Numbered from the stretch's first letter, positions 45,716-55,480 are shown. The stretch is 64,000 bases of DNA from an uncultured Flavobacteriaceae bacterium (GCA_947488345.1 CANKZQ010000004.1:124001-188000), one strand, 5' to 3'. Notes: generated by a model not told the origin, from the letters alone. Translations and numbers: made by a program.

Positions 45716-47554
45716 ATGGCTGAAAAAGCAAAAAAAGAAGTAGCGGCACCAGAAGTTGAAGCTACTGAAACAGAAAACAAAACTGCTGCCAAACAAGAAG
45801 TGAAGGCACAAGATCCACAAGAATTTTTAGCAAATTTCGATTGGCACAAATACGAAGAAGGTATTGAAGCTGTTGATGAAAAGAAATTAGAAGCTTTTGA
45901 TAAGGCTTTAGAAGGAACAGTTGGTTTTGTTGATGAGCGTCAAGTAATAGACGGTACAGTAGTACGTTTAACAGAACGCGAAGCGATTATCGATATCAAT
46001 TCTAAATCGGAAGGTGTAATTTCATTAAATGAATTTCGTTACAATCCAGGTTTAGCAGAAGGTGATACGGTAGAAGTATTAGTTGATAAGAGAGAAGATG
46101 CAACAGGTCAATTAGTATTATCGCACAAAAAAGCAAGAGTAATTAAAGCTTGGGAACGTGTGAATAAAGCACATGAAACTCAAGAAGTAGTAAATGGTTT
46201 TGTGAAGTGTAGAACAAGGGGTGGTATGATCGTTGACGTATTCGGCATCGAAGCATTCTTACCAGGTTCGCAAATTGATGTGAAGCCAATTAGAGATTAC
46301 GATCAATATGTAGAGAAGACAATGGAATTCAAAGTGGTGAAAATTAACCATGAGTTCAAAAACGTTGTAGTATCTCACAAAGCATTGATTGAAGCCGATC
46401 TTGAAGAACAAAAGAAAGAAATCATTGGTCAATTAGAGAAAGGTCAAGTGCTAGAAGGTATCGTGAAAAACGTAACTTCTTATGGTGTATTTGTTGATCT
46501 TGGTGGTGTTGACGGATTAGTCCATATTACTGATTTATCTTGGAGTAGAATCAATCACCCAAGTGAAGTGGTTGAATTAGACCAAAAATTAAATGTTGTA
46601 ATTCTTGATTTTGATGATAACAAATCTAGAATTCAATTAGGTTTAAAACAATTAAGCAAACATCCTTGGGAAGCTTTAGATGAAAACTTAAAAGTTGGAG
46701 ATAAAGTGAAAGGTAAGGTAGCTATCATCGCAGATTATGGTGCATTTATCGAAGTAAGCGAAGGTGTTGAAGGGTTAATTCACGTTTCTGAAATGTCTTG
46801 GTCAACACATTTACGTTCGGCTCAAGATTTTGTAAAAGTTGGTGATGAGATAGAAGCTCAAATCTTAACATTAGATAGAGAAGACCGTAAAATGTCTTTA
46901 GGTATCAAACAATTACATCCTGATCCTTGGACTGACATCACAACAAAATACCCTGTAGGTTCTAAACATACTGGTACAGTGAGAAACTATACTAATTTTG
47001 GTGTATTTGTTGAGTTAGAAGAAGGAATTGACGGTTTAGTGTATATTTCTGATCTTTCTTGGACATCTAAAGTGAAACATCCATCTGATTTTGTGAAAGT
47101 TGGTGATAAACTAGATGTACAAGTATTAGAGTTAGATGTTGAAGGACGTAAATTAAATTTAGGTCACAAACAAACAACTGAGAATCCTTGGGATAAGCAT
47201 GAAGACACCTACCTAATCGACTCTGTACACAAAGGAATTGTGAAGGAGAAGACCGATAAAGGTGCGATTGTTACGTTGAACGAGGAAGTAGAAGCGTTTG
47301 TTCCTGCTCGTCATATGGAGAAAGAAGATGGTACTAAAATGGATAAAGGTGAAGCTTTAGAATTTAAAGTATTAGAGTTTAACAAAGAATACAGAAGACT
47401 TGTTATTTCTCATACATCTATCTTTAGAGAACAAGAAGAAAAGAGCTTTAAAGCTGCTAAGAAGAAAATGAGTGATTCTAATGAGAAATCTACATTAGGT
47501 GACATTTCTGCGTTAGCTGATTTGAAAGACAAAATGGACGGTAAGAAGAAATAA
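45716..47554 (+). CDS. rpsA: 30S ribosomal protein S1
   Basis: 612 residues with six S1 (OB-fold) domains in order, recognised by their G-x-V-x-x-x-x-x-G-x-F/I-V strands: GTVVRLTEREAII, GFVKCRTRGGMIV, GIVKNVTSYGVFV, GKVAIIADYGAFI, GTVRNYTNFGVFV and GIVKEKTDKGAIV. Domains 3-5 have the strongest RNA-binding pattern with GLVHITDLSW-type ends. An acidic/Lys N-terminal extension (~35 residues) precedes them. S1 recruits mRNA to the 30S subunit. The long leader could carry autoregulation. Confidence 0.96.
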   Translation: MAEKAKKEVAAPEVEATETENKTAAKQEVKAQDPQEFLANFDWHKYEEGIEAVDEKKLEAFDKALEGTVGFVDERQVIDGTVVRLTEREAIIDINSKSEGVISLNEFRYNPGLAEGDTVEVLVDKREDATGQLVLSHKKARVIKAWERVNKAHETQEVVNGFVKCRTRGGMIVDVFGIEAFLPGSQIDVKPIRDYDQYVEKTMEFKVVKINHEFKNVVVSHKALIEADLEEQKKEIIGQLEKGQVLEGIVKNVTSYGVFVDLGGVDGLVHITDLSWSRINHPSEVVELDQKLNVVILDFDDNKSRIQLGLKQLSKHPWEALDENLKVGDKVKGKVAIIADYGAFIEVSEGVEGLIHVSEMSWSTHLRSAQDFVKVGDEIEAQILTLDREDRKMSLGIKQLHPDPWTDITTKYPVGSKHTGTVRNYTNFGVFVELEEGIDGLVYISDLSWTSKVKHPSDFVKVGDKLDVQVLELDVEGRKLNLGHKQTTENPWDKHEDTYLIDSVHKGIVKEKTDKGAIVTLNEEVEAFVPARHMEKEDGTKMDKGEALEFKVLEFNKEYRRLVISHTSIFREQEEKSFKAAKKKMSDSNEKSTLGDISALADLKDKMDGKKK

Positions 47555-47573
47555 TTTACCAGATATTAAATAG

Positions 47574-47609
47574 AAAAGGCCGCTGAAATTTCAGCGGCCT
47601 TTTTTTTAT
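47574..47609 (+). terminator. Intrinsic terminator of rpsA
   Basis: A strong GC-rich palindrome, aaaaggccgctga / tcagcggcctttt, followed by a T run, 20 bp after the stop. Confidence 0.92.
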
Positions 47610-47627
47610 TATAAAACTGAATAAGCA

Positions 47628-47635
47628 TATCTTTG
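47628..47635 (+). promoter_or_regulatory. Putative glmM promoter -7 element
   Basis: TATCTTTG, 19 bp before the glmM ATG; the -33 region falls inside the rpsA terminator. Confidence 0.42.
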
Positions 47636-47654
47636 TTTGTATTAAAAATTAACT

Positions 47655-49046
47655 ATGACATTAATAAAATCTATTTCAGGAATACGAGGTACTATAGGAG
47701 GTAATGTAAATGATAATTTAACACCAATCGATGCTGCAAAATTTGCTGCCGCTTATGGGACTTGGTTATTAAAAAGAAATCAAAATACAGAACAACTTAC
47801 CGTAATATTGGGCAGAGATGCACGAATTTCCGGGAAAATGATTAGTAGTATTGTGGCGAATACATTAGTAGGCTTAGGAATAAACATCGTAGACGTTGGC
47901 CTATCAACGACGCCTACAGTAGAAATAGCTGTACCCTTGGAAAAAGCAAATGGTGGGATCATATTGACAGCTTCTCATAACCCAAAACAATGGAATGCGC
48001 TGAAATTATTGAATGAGAAAGGAGAGTTTTTGAATGGCGCTGATGGGGAAGAAATTTTGCAAATTGCGGCGAGTGATAATTATAATTTTGCCGAGGTTGA
48101 CGATCTAGGAACATATTCTAAAGTAAAAGGATATATGGATAAGCATATAGACGAGGTACTTAAATTGGATCTTGTTGATGTGGAAGCTATAAAAGCTGCC
48201 AATTTTAAAGTCGTTGTCGATGCTGTAAACTCTACAGGAGGGATAGCAATACCTGCTCTTTTAAAAAGATTGAACGTGGCTTGTGTAGAATTATATTGTG
48301 AGCCAAATGGTCATTTTCCACATAACCCAGAACCATTAAAAGAGCATTTAACCGATATTTCTGAATTGGTGGTTAAGGAAAACGCACATCTAGGTATTGT
48401 TGTAGATCCCGATGTTGATAGATTAGCTTTGGTTTGCGAAGATGGTTCGATGTTTGGCGAAGAATATACCCTGGTAGCATGTGCCGACTATGTGTTAAGC
48501 CAGACTACTGGAAATACAGTATCTAACTTATCGTCTTCAAGAGCTTTAAGAGATATTACAGAAAAGCATGGAGGTACCTATCAAGCCAGTGCAGTAGGAG
48601 AGGTGAATGTGGTGCAGTTGATGAAAGATAGTAATGCTGTTATTGGAGGAGAAGGAAACGGGGGGATCATTTATCCTGCTTCGCATTATGGAAGAGATTC
48701 ATTGGTTGGCGTAGCGCTGTTTTTAACGCATTTAGCCAAAAACGGTATGAGTTGTAAAGAACTTAAAGATAGTTATCCAAGTTATTTTATGAGCAAGAAT
48801 AAAATCCAGTTAACACCAAGTCTTGATGTTGATGGTATTTTGATTGCTATGGCAGAGAAATATAAGAATGAAGACGTGAGCACTATTGATGGGGTGAAGA
48901 TTGATTTTGCATCTGAATGGGTGCATTTGAGAAAGTCAAATACTGAGCCGATTATTAGAGTATACACAGAAAGTGAATCACAAGATAAGGCTGATGAACT
49001 TGCTCAAAGAGTGATGACAGAAATAGCAGCTATTGCAGGTATTTGA
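47655..49046 (+). CDS. glmM: Phosphoglucosamine mutase (phosphoglucomutase/phosphomannomutase family)
   Basis: 463 residues. Active-site phosphoserine Ser107 in TASHNPKQWNALK, metal loop DPDVDR (~252-257), sugar loop GGEGNGG and phosphate loop RKSNTEPIIRVYTE. Bacteroidota GlmM proteins have this form (SHNP-x-x-WNALK) and are annotated phosphoglucosamine mutase; they convert glucosamine-6-P to glucosamine-1-P for UDP-GlcNAc. A phosphomannomutase activity cannot be excluded from motifs alone. The product feeds peptidoglycan and the sugars used by the locus at the right end. Confidence 0.9.
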   Translation: MTLIKSISGIRGTIGGNVNDNLTPIDAAKFAAAYGTWLLKRNQNTEQLTVILGRDARISGKMISSIVANTLVGLGINIVDVGLSTTPTVEIAVPLEKANGGIILTASHNPKQWNALKLLNEKGEFLNGADGEEILQIAASDNYNFAEVDDLGTYSKVKGYMDKHIDEVLKLDLVDVEAIKAANFKVVVDAVNSTGGIAIPALLKRLNVACVELYCEPNGHFPHNPEPLKEHLTDISELVVKENAHLGIVVDPDVDRLALVCEDGSMFGEEYTLVACADYVLSQTTGNTVSNLSSSRALRDITEKHGGTYQASAVGEVNVVQLMKDSNAVIGGEGNGGIIYPASHYGRDSLVGVALFLTHLAKNGMSCKELKDSYPSYFMSKNKIQLTPSLDVDGILIAMAEKYKNEDVSTIDGVKIDFASEWVHLRKSNTEPIIRVYTESESQDKADELAQRVMTEIAAIAGI

Positions 49047-49121
49047 AAAAAAGAGTTGAAAAAGTGTAATATTCTCAATAAATCGTATACCTATAGTAGT
49101 AACAACTCAAAAAATAACAAA

Positions 49122-50033
49122 ATGAAGAAATCAATCAACCTTTTCACCTTATTATTATCACTTCTTATTTTTAGCTGTAATAGTACATCTAAAACAGTAG
49201 CCACAGATGCATCAACAAACTTAGTAAAAGAAAAACCGCTCGAAAATTCACTGTTGTGGAAAATTTCTGGAAATGGTTTAGAGAAACCTTCCTATTTATA
49301 TGGAACAATTCATATGACATGTAATTATAAATTAAGTGATAAAATGGCAAAAGCTTTCGCGGAAACTGATCGCATAGCATTGGAAGTTGATATGGATGAC
49401 CCAAGTTTACAGGCTAAAATGATGAAAGGAATGATGATGAAAGATGGAAATACCATAAAAGGGATTCTATCCGAAGAGGATTATACAAAACTAGCGGCTT
49501 TCTTTAAAGAAAATGTAGGAATGAATCTAGACATGTTAAATGGTATGAAACCTTTTGCAGTGTCGGCGATGTTAATTTCTAAGATGGTGCCTTGTGACAC
49601 TCCAGGATCTTATGAAGCTGAGTTTATGAAAATTGCCAAGGAACAAAAGGAAGAAGTTGAAGGGCTCGAAAGTATTGAGTCTCAAATGGCCATTTTTGAT
49701 TCGATTCCTTACAAAGACCAACTGAAAGACTTGGTTAAAATGGCAACAGAAGGCTTAGCGGAAAGTAAAACTGAATTTGAAAAATTATCAGCATTGTACG
49801 ATAAAGAAGATATTAATGGACTAATGAATATGATGACAGAAAGCGAAGAGGTGACTGGAAAGTTCAAAGAAACATTGCTAGATAAGAGAAATCAGAATTG
49901 GATTCCAGTGATTGCGCAAAAATCAAAGGAAAAAGCTACTTTTTATGGAGTAGGAGCCATGCATTTAGCTGGAGACCAAGGTGTCATTCGATTATTGAGA
50001 AAAGCAGGTTTTACCGTTGAAGCAGTGAAGTAA
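49122..50033 (+). CDS. TraB/GumN family lipoprotein
   Basis: 303 residues from ATG 49122; an upstream TTG at 49056 would bury the signal sequence. Lipoprotein signal MKKSINLFTLLLSLLIFSC (Cys19). The TraB/GumN (tiki-like) fold is marked by SYLYGTIHM, the conserved E in TDRIALEVDMDDP, GSYEAEFMKIAKEQ and the C-terminal FYGVGAMHLAGDQGVIRLLRKAGF. Members are proposed metalloproteases (Tiki family); the GxxH and E residues are present here. Substrate unknown. Confidence 0.88.
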   Translation: MKKSINLFTLLLSLLIFSCNSTSKTVATDASTNLVKEKPLENSLLWKISGNGLEKPSYLYGTIHMTCNYKLSDKMAKAFAETDRIALEVDMDDPSLQAKMMKGMMMKDGNTIKGILSEEDYTKLAAFFKENVGMNLDMLNGMKPFAVSAMLISKMVPCDTPGSYEAEFMKIAKEQKEEVEGLESIESQMAIFDSIPYKDQLKDLVKMATEGLAESKTEFEKLSALYDKEDINGLMNMMTESEEVTGKFKETLLDKRNQNWIPVIAQKSKEKATFYGVGAMHLAGDQGVIRLLRKAGFTVEAVK

Positions 50034-50056
50034 AGCTTCTAAGAGATTTATATCAT

Positions 50057-50088
50057 AAAAAAACCGCCCTTTTGGAGCGGTTTTTTTC
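50057..50088. terminator. Bidirectional terminator between TraB/GumN gene and secA
   Basis: Stem aaaccgc / gcggttt with additional pairing in the loop, inside an A run on the left and T run on the right. Confidence 0.85.
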
Positions 50089-50103
50089 ATTTATTTTTAA
50101 GTT

Positions 50104-53100
50104 TTATTCTTCAACAAGTACCCATTCTCCTTTATCAATTAACGGAATCGCTTGTTTATATTTTACTTCCTTATTTTCACCACTCATAACATTCTTAATG
50201 GTAACACGCTCATTTCTACCGATCTTTCGCTCCGTTCGCACAATAGTTTCAGTAACTTGTTGTTCTTGAGTTTGGTTCGTTGCAGTGTCTTGTGTCGGGC
50301 TTCTAAAGTCGGCTTTACTTACCTGTACTTTTTCACGCTTTTGCTCACGAGCTTGTGATACTTGTTGCGCATTTTGATTTGGTAATTCACCTTTAAATAA
50401 GAAAGACAGCACTTCTTTATTTACTTTCGTGATCATTTTTTTGAATAACTCAAAGGCTTCGAACTTATAAATTAATAAAGGATCTTTTTGTTCATAGGTC
50501 GCATTTTGTACAGATTGCTTTAATTCATCCATCTGACGTAAATGGTCTTTCCAAGTCTCATCAATAATAGCGAGTGAAATGTTTTTCTCAAAATCGGTGA
50601 CTAATTGCTTACCCTTTGATTCATAGGCTTCCTTCAAATTGGTAACCACATTTAGTGTTTTGACACCATCTGTAAAAGGAACAGCAATACGCTCATATTG
50701 ACTTGCTTGCTTTTCGAATACATCTTTGATCACAGGAAAAACGGCATCGGCATTTCGTTCGATCTTTTCTTGATAATGCTTATATACAACATCAAATAAA
50801 TCATCAACAAGTTCTTGTTCTATCTTGTTTTCAAATTCTTCTTTTGTGAAAGGAGAAGAAGTTGACGAAAAACGAATCAATTCAAACTCAAAATTTGCGT
50901 AATCGTTGGTAGCTTTATTTTCGAGTACAATACTTTCACAAGTATCATATACCATATTTACAATATCTACTTGTAAGCGCTCTCCATACAGGGCATGACG
51001 ACGACGTTTGTAAACAACTTCACGTTGAGAGTTCATAATATCATCGTATTCTAGCAATCGCTTACGAATACCGAAGTTATTTTCTTCTACTTTTTTCTGT
51101 GCTCTTTCTATAGATTTAGAAATCATAGAATGTTGAATCATTTCGCCTTCTTTCAAGCCCATTCTATCCATCATCTTAGCGACACGCTCAGATCCAAATA
51201 AACGCATTAAGTTATCCTCTAAAGAGACATAAAACTGAGAAGACCCTACATCTCCTTGACGTCCTGCACGACCTCGTAATTGTCTGTCAACCCTTCTAGA
51301 GTCATGACGTTCTGTACCAATAATTGCCAATCCGCCAGCCGCTAATACTTCATCAGATAATTTAATATCAGTACCACGACCTGCCATATTTGTAGCAATT
51401 GTAACCACCCCAGATTTACCAGCCTGGTCAACAATATCTGCTTCTTTTTTATGCAATTTCGCATTTAATACATTGTGCGGTATTTTTCGAATAGTTAGCA
51501 TTCTTCCTAGTAATTCAGAAATTTCTACCGAAGTAGTACCCACTAGAACAGGGCGTTTAGCTTCAACTAGTTGAACAACTTCTTCAATAACAGCATTGTA
51601 TTTTTCACGCTTGGTTTTATAAATTAGGTCTTCTTTGTCTTTACGGGCTAAAGGTTTGTTTGTCGGAATTTCGATAACATCTAACTTATAGATTTCCCAA
51701 AATTCTCCAGCTTCTGTAACGGCTGTACCTGTCATTCCAGAAAGCTTTCTGTACATTCTAAAATAATTCTGTAAAGTAACAGTTGCAAACGTCTGGGTTG
51801 CATCTTCAATTTTCACATTTTCTTTTGCCTCGATAGCCTGATGTAAACCGTCAGAATAACGTCTTCCATCCATAACACGACCCGTTTGCTCATCCACAAT
51901 TTTGATCTTGTCATCCATTAATACATATTCCACGTCTTTTTCAAACAGTGTATATGCCTTTAGTAATTGATTTAAGGTATGAATACGTTCACTTTTAATA
52001 CTAAAGTCTCGATACAAATCCTCTTTGATGGTTACTTTTTCTTCTGAAGAAATATCTTGATCTTCAATTTTTGCAATTTCAATTCCGATATCTGGTAAGA
52101 CAAAAAAGTTATCTTCTTTCGTTCCTGAGAGGTATTCGATACCTTTATCAGTTAATTCGATTGAATTATTCTTCTCATCGATTACAAAATACAAGGCTTC
52201 ATCAATCTTCGGCATTTCACGATTGTTATCTTGCATGTAGAAGTTTTCTGTTTTTTGCAAGAGTTGCTTGATACCTTCTTGACTTAAGAATTTTATCAAA
52301 GCCTTATTCTTTGGCAAACCACGATACACCCTCAACAAATGAAAAGCACCTTCTTTTTCGTCACCTTCTGCGATCATTTTTTTGGCATCAGCTAACACAC
52401 CTGTTAAGAAGGTACGTTGCGTTTTTACAATTCCGTCAACTTTAGGTTTGAGTTCATTGAATTCATGACGATCTCCCTGAGGAGTCGCACCCGATATAAT
52501 TAAGGGCGTACGAGCGTCATCAATTAAAACAGAATCTACTTCATCGACAATGGCATAATTATGTGGTCGCTGTACTAAATCTTTCGGAGAGTGGGCCATA
52601 TTATCACGTAAATAGTCAAATCCGAATTCATTATTTGTTCCGTAGGTAATATCTGCATTATATGCTTTTCTACGTGCATCAGAATTTGGTTGATGATAAT
52701 CGATACAATCAATTGTCAACCCGTGAAATTCAAATATCGGCCCCATCCAGGCAGCATCACGTTTCGCTAAATAATCATTTACCGTAACGACATGTACACC
52801 TCTTCCGGTAAGGGCATTCAAGTAAATAGGCAAAGTGGCAACTAATGTTTTACCTTCACCTGTCATCATTTCAGCAATTTTACCTTGATGCAACACAGAA
52901 CCACCGATTAATTGTACATCATAGTGAATCATGTCCCACGTGATGGCCTTCCCTGCAGCATCCCAAGAATTCTTCCAGATGGCTTTGTCTCCGTCTAGAG
53001 TTATATGGTCATGTTTGGCAGAGAGTTCTCGGTCATATTGATTCGCCTGTACAGTAAGTGATTCGTTTTGAGTGAATCTCTTTGCTGTTTCTTTTACAAC

Positions 53101-53439
53101 AGCAAAAGCTTCATGAGTAATTTCTTTTAATACAGCTTCGGAAGCCTCGTAAGAAGCATCATTCAAACGATCTATCTCTTTATAGATTTCTTCTTTACGA
53201 TCTATGTTGGCGGTATCTGTTTCTTTTGTTAATTCTGCTATCTGATCTTCAAAAGGTTGAATGCCATCTTGTATTCGTTGTTTGAACTCTTCAGTTTTAT
53301 TTCTGAGTTCATCGATAGTAAGTGTCGCGATTTGAGTTTCAAAAGATTTTACACCATCTACAATGGGTTGCAATTCTTTTAAATCTTTTTTGTTTTTATC
53401 TCCTACAAATACCTTTAATACTGAATTTAGAAAACTCAT
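50104..53439 (-). CDS. secA: Preprotein translocase subunit SecA
   Basis: 1111 residues, longer than E. coli SecA (901), the usual size in Bacteroidota because of extra segments in NBD1/PPXD. Walker A MMTGEGKT (191-198), [30 protein letters not shown], and [12 protein letters not shown] / [16 protein letters not shown] of NBD2 are all present. SecA drives preproteins through SecYEG. The C-terminus ends [16 protein letters not shown]...GEWVLVEE, with no cysteines, so the zinc/SecB-binding tail (C-x-C-x8-C-H/C) is missing. A -7 element lies 58 bp upstream. Confidence 0.96.
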   Translation of the reverse strand: MSFLNSVLKVFVGDKNKKDLKELQPIVDGVKSFETQIATLTIDELRNKTEEFKQRIQDGIQPFEDQIAELTKETDTANIDRKEEIYKEIDRLNDASYEASEAVLKEITHEAFAVVKETAKRFTQNESLTVQANQYDRELSAKHDHITLDGDKAIWKNSWDAAGKAITWDMIHYDVQLIGGSVLHQGKIAEMMTGEGKTLVATLPIYLNALTGRGVHVVTVNDYLAKRDAAWMGPIFEFHGLTIDCIDYHQPNSDARRKAYNADITYGTNNEFGFDYLRDNMAHSPKDLVQRPHNYAIVDEVDSVLIDDARTPLIISGATPQGDRHEFNELKPKVDGIVKTQRTFLTGVLADAKKMIAEGDEKEGAFHLLRVYRGLPKNKALIKFLSQEGIKQLLQKTENFYMQDNNREMPKIDEALYFVIDEKNNSIELTDKGIEYLSGTKEDNFFVLPDIGIEIAKIEDQDISSEEKVTIKEDLYRDFSIKSERIHTLNQLLKAYTLFEKDVEYVLMDDKIKIVDEQTGRVMDGRRYSDGLHQAIEAKENVKIEDATQTFATVTLQNYFRMYRKLSGMTGTAVTEAGEFWEIYKLDVIEIPTNKPLARKDKEDLIYKTKREKYNAVIEEVVQLVEAKRPVLVGTTSVEISELLGRMLTIRKIPHNVLNAKLHKKEADIVDQAGKSGVVTIATNMAGRGTDIKLSDEVLAAGGLAIIGTERHDSRRVDRQLRGRAGRQGDVGSSQFYVSLEDNLMRLFGSERVAKMMDRMGLKEGEMIQHSMISKSIERAQKKVEENNFGIRKRLLEYDDIMNSQREVVYKRRRHALYGERLQVDIVNMVYDTCESIVLENKATNDYANFEFELIRFSSTSSPFTKEEFENKIEQELVDDLFDVVYKHYQEKIERNADAVFPVIKDVFEKQASQYERIAVPFTDGVKTLNVVTNLKEAYESKGKQLVTDFEKNISLAIIDETWKDHLRQMDELKQSVQNATYEQKDPLLIYKFEAFELFKKMITKVNKEVLSFLFKGELPNQNAQQVSQAREQKREKVQVSKADFRSPTQDTATNQTQEQQVTETIVRTERKIGRNERVTIKNVMSGENKEVKYKQAIPLIDKGEWVLVEE

Positions 53440-53496
53440 AGTTTAGTTTAATTGTTATATAATGCGAACCCCGTTTTTTTAAGAAAAAAGGATTTA

Positions 53497-53504
53497 CAAA
53501 TATA
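53497..53504 (-). promoter_or_regulatory. Putative secA promoter -7 element
   Basis: TATATTTG on the minus strand, about 58 bp before the secA ATG. No TTG at the usual distance, but an inverted repeat sits just upstream (53537-53559). Confidence 0.5.
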
Positions 53505-53536
53505 GCCAATAGGGCTATAATTATTGTATGCCTACA

Positions 53537-53559
53537 TGTTTAAAATCATGTTTTAAACA
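53537..53559. repeat. Perfect 9-bp inverted repeat upstream of secA
   Basis: tgtttaaaa, 5-nt spacer, ttttaaaca. It lies 33 bp upstream of the secA -7 element and directly downstream of the DUF2795 terminator. It could be an operator or an extra 3'-end hairpin; AT content makes a strong RNA stem unlikely. Confidence 0.55.
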
Positions 53560-53587
53560 AAAAAAAAGTCTCGAAATGGAGACTTTT
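53559..53587 (-). terminator. Intrinsic terminator of the DUF2795 gene
   Basis: On the minus strand aaaagtctc / gagactttt with a 6-nt loop, followed by a run of about nine T; 6 bp after the stop. Confidence 0.85.
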
Positions 53588-53592
53588 AAATT

Positions 53593-53814
53593 TTAATATT
53601 CATCTTCGTTCCAGAGAAAATCCTCATCTGTAGGATAGTCTGGCCATATTTCTTGAATCACTTCGTAAATCTCTCCTTCGTCTTCTATGGCTTGTAAATT
53701 TTCTACTACCTCTAAAGGGGCGCCAGTTCTAATCGCGTAATCTATTAATTCGTCTTTAGTGGCTGGCCAAGGAGCATCACTCAGATAAGATGCTAATTCT
53801 AATGTCCAATACAT
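53593..53814 (-). CDS. DUF2795 domain-containing small acidic protein
   Basis: 73 residues, all within the DUF2795 family: YWTLELASYLSDAPWPATKDELIDYAIRTGAPLEVVENLQAIEDEGEIYEVIQEIWPDYPT. Very acidic C-terminus (DEDFLWNEDEY). It sits between secA and the cobalamin adenosyltransferase, a neighbourhood I associate with flavobacteria. It has its own promoter and terminator, so it is expressed alone. Function unknown. Confidence 0.88.
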   Translation of the reverse strand: MYWTLELASYLSDAPWPATKDELIDYAIRTGAPLEVVENLQAIEDEGEIYEVIQEIWPDYPTDEDFLWNEDEY

Positions 53815-53841
53815 AGCTTATAATCTATTTTTATTTTTTTG

Positions 53842-53871
53842 CAAATGTAATTTTTTTGAGCAAAAAAGCAA
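53842..53871 (-). promoter_or_regulatory. Promoter of the DUF2795 gene
   Basis: On the minus strand TTG (53871-53869), a 19-bp spacer and TACATTTG (53849-53842) match the consensus; leader about 28 nt. Confidence 0.62.
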
Positions 53872-53926
53872 GTTTTTTATACACTATTTTTAAAATAATA
53901 AAAAGAACGTTGTTTTTAATCAAATT

Positions 53927-54505
53927 TTATCCGTCGATTTTCGATGGAATCCAAGGAATTTCAACCGACTTATTATCGAAGGTCAATTTCCGTGCCAAGA
54001 CAAAAAGATAGTCAGAAAGTCTGTTTAAATATTGCAAAATTGAAATATCAATAGGTTCATTCTGATCGAGTTGCACGGCCAAACGTTCTGCACGTCGACA
54101 AACACAGCGAGCAATGTGACAGAATGACACGGTTTGATGTCCACCAGGTAAGATAAAGTTTGTCATTTGAGGTAAGTCTTGATCCATAACGTCAATTTCA
54201 TCTTCTAGATATGAAATATCTTTTGGGGAAATTTTATGAATGTTTAGTCGATCCTTGCCACTTTTCAGCTTTTCTTTTTCTGGAGGTGTCGCTAGCATAG
54301 CACCTATTGTAAATAACTCATTTTGAACTTTGAGCAAAGTCTGAGATGTTCTATCATCAATTTCTTGATCTCTGATTAATCCAATGTAAGAGTTTAGTTC
54401 GTCGGTGGTGCCATAGGCTTCGATTCGTAAATGATGTTTCAGTACACGTGTACCTCCATAGAGTGCAGTAGTGCCTTTATCACCTGTTTTTGTATAAATT
54501 TTCAT
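53927..54505 (-). CDS. ATP:cob(I)alamin adenosyltransferase (PduO type)
   Basis: 192 residues, PduO-type corrinoid adenosyltransferase. Hallmarks are KIYTKTGDKGTTALYGG at the N-terminus, GTTDELNSYIG, FILPGGH and CRRAERL...LSDYLFVLAR near the end. It transfers adenosyl from ATP to cob(I)alamin to make coenzyme B12, used by methylmalonyl-CoA mutase whose chaperone MeaB is at 7645. It starts 2 bp after the small membrane protein gene upstream, so it is the last of a three-gene unit. Confidence 0.94.
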   Translation of the reverse strand: MKIYTKTGDKGTTALYGGTRVLKHHLRIEAYGTTDELNSYIGLIRDQEIDDRTSQTLLKVQNELFTIGAMLATPPEKEKLKSGKDRLNIHKISPKDISYLEDEIDVMDQDLPQMTNFILPGGHQTVSFCHIARCVCRRAERLAVQLDQNEPIDISILQYLNRLSDYLFVLARKLTFDNKSVEIPWIPSKIDG

Positions 54506-54507
54506 AA

Positions 54508-54648
54508 CTATAGACGTCTTTTATCATTAAACTTCCTTTTGAAAAAATTGGATTCCCGATCTTTCAATTTGTTCCTGTTTTTTTTGTTATTTCTCAAAAC
54601 AAGAATGAATAGAATAATAATAACGGGCAGGGTAATATATGGTATCAT
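54508..54648 (-). CDS. Small single-pass membrane protein, 46 codons, unannotated
   Basis: ATG at 54648 overlaps the stop of the upstream methyltransferase gene in an ATGA arrangement, and its TAG ends 2 bp before the adenosyltransferase ATG. The 46-residue product starts MIPYITLPVIIILFILVL (a transmembrane helix of ~16 residues), followed by a strongly basic cytoplasmic tail rich in Lys, Arg and Asn and ending KRRL. The exact fit between two coupled genes is the main evidence that it is translated. Positive-inside topology puts the tail in the cytoplasm. No family recognised; function unknown. Confidence 0.68.
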   Translation of the reverse strand: MIPYITLPVIIILFILVLRNNKKNRNKLKDRESNFFKRKFNDKRRL

Positions 54649-55421
54649 AGTCTAATTGTAAAATGTTGCTTAGGTTGTTCTTTTCTAAAAAAAACAAAAC
54701 CCCAGTGAAAGGTATCAATTGATACAGTTACTTTCGGGTGATTTTGAATATATTCCCAAGCTTCTTTCATTCCTTTGCTCCAATAAATATCGTCAAAAAT
54801 AAATATCGAATCATTTTGAACATGTTTTAAACAAAGCTCAAAATAATCAATCGTAGGTTGTTTTTGATGATTTCCGTCAAAATAAATAAAATCAAATGTA
54901 TTTTGATTAAGAGCATTGGGTAATGTTTTGTTAAAATTTCCTTTCTTAATCAAAATTGAATCAAATTTGAAATGTTCAAAGCTCTTTTGCGCTACAGATG
55001 CTGTATTTTTGCATCCTTCTAAAGTAACTATGGTGGCTTCGGGACGTGCTAAGTGCATGCTTGCGGTGGCGATGCCTAGTGATGTGCCTATTTCTAAAAT
55101 GCTGTTCCATTGAAAATACGCGGTGAGTCTACCTAATAACCGTGCTCTCTTTTTCGAAATGCCGGCATTTTTAGCAATCTCAGAAATTTTGCGATTAGCG
55201 TTGTTTAATTTTTTCGATCCAGCTCCAAAATCTTCGATTGTTATTTCGGTATTGTTTTTATACAAATGCTGTTTATATTCGTTAAATTTTTGATACCAAT
55301 TTTTATGTTTTTTATCATAAAAACATGCCGTTAAAAGTTTGAATACGAAAGGAGAGTGCACGCCATGCTGATTGGTAGATTTGAATACGAAGCGGATGTA
55401 TGATTGTATTTGAAAAAACAT
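54645..55421 (-). CDS. Class I SAM-dependent (O-methyltransferase-like) methyltransferase
   Basis: 258 residues from ATG 55421; a start at 55472 would add 17 residues. The N-terminus FFQIQSYIRFVFKSTNQHGVHSPFVF is a motif of this flavobacterial group. SAM-binding motif I is ILEIGTSLGIATASMHLA, followed by IVTLEGCKNTASVA and the FDFIYFDGNHQKQPTIDYFE metal/acceptor segment, an O-methyltransferase_3/24 pattern. Acceptor unknown. First gene of the unit with the small membrane protein and the adenosyltransferase; divergent from the polysaccharide locus by 90 bp. Confidence 0.8.
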   Translation of the reverse strand: MFFQIQSYIRFVFKSTNQHGVHSPFVFKLLTACFYDKKHKNWYQKFNEYKQHLYKNNTEITIEDFGAGSKKLNNANRKISEIAKNAGISKKRARLLGRLTAYFQWNSILEIGTSLGIATASMHLARPEATIVTLEGCKNTASVAQKSFEHFKFDSILIKKGNFNKTLPNALNQNTFDFIYFDGNHQKQPTIDYFELCLKHVQNDSIFIFDDIYWSKGMKEAWEYIQNHPKVTVSIDTFHWGFVFFRKEQPKQHFTIRL

Positions 55422-55480
55422 GTGTATTTTTAACGTGTCGAAAATAGGGAGAAATATTATTTTAATACACAATTAAAAAT

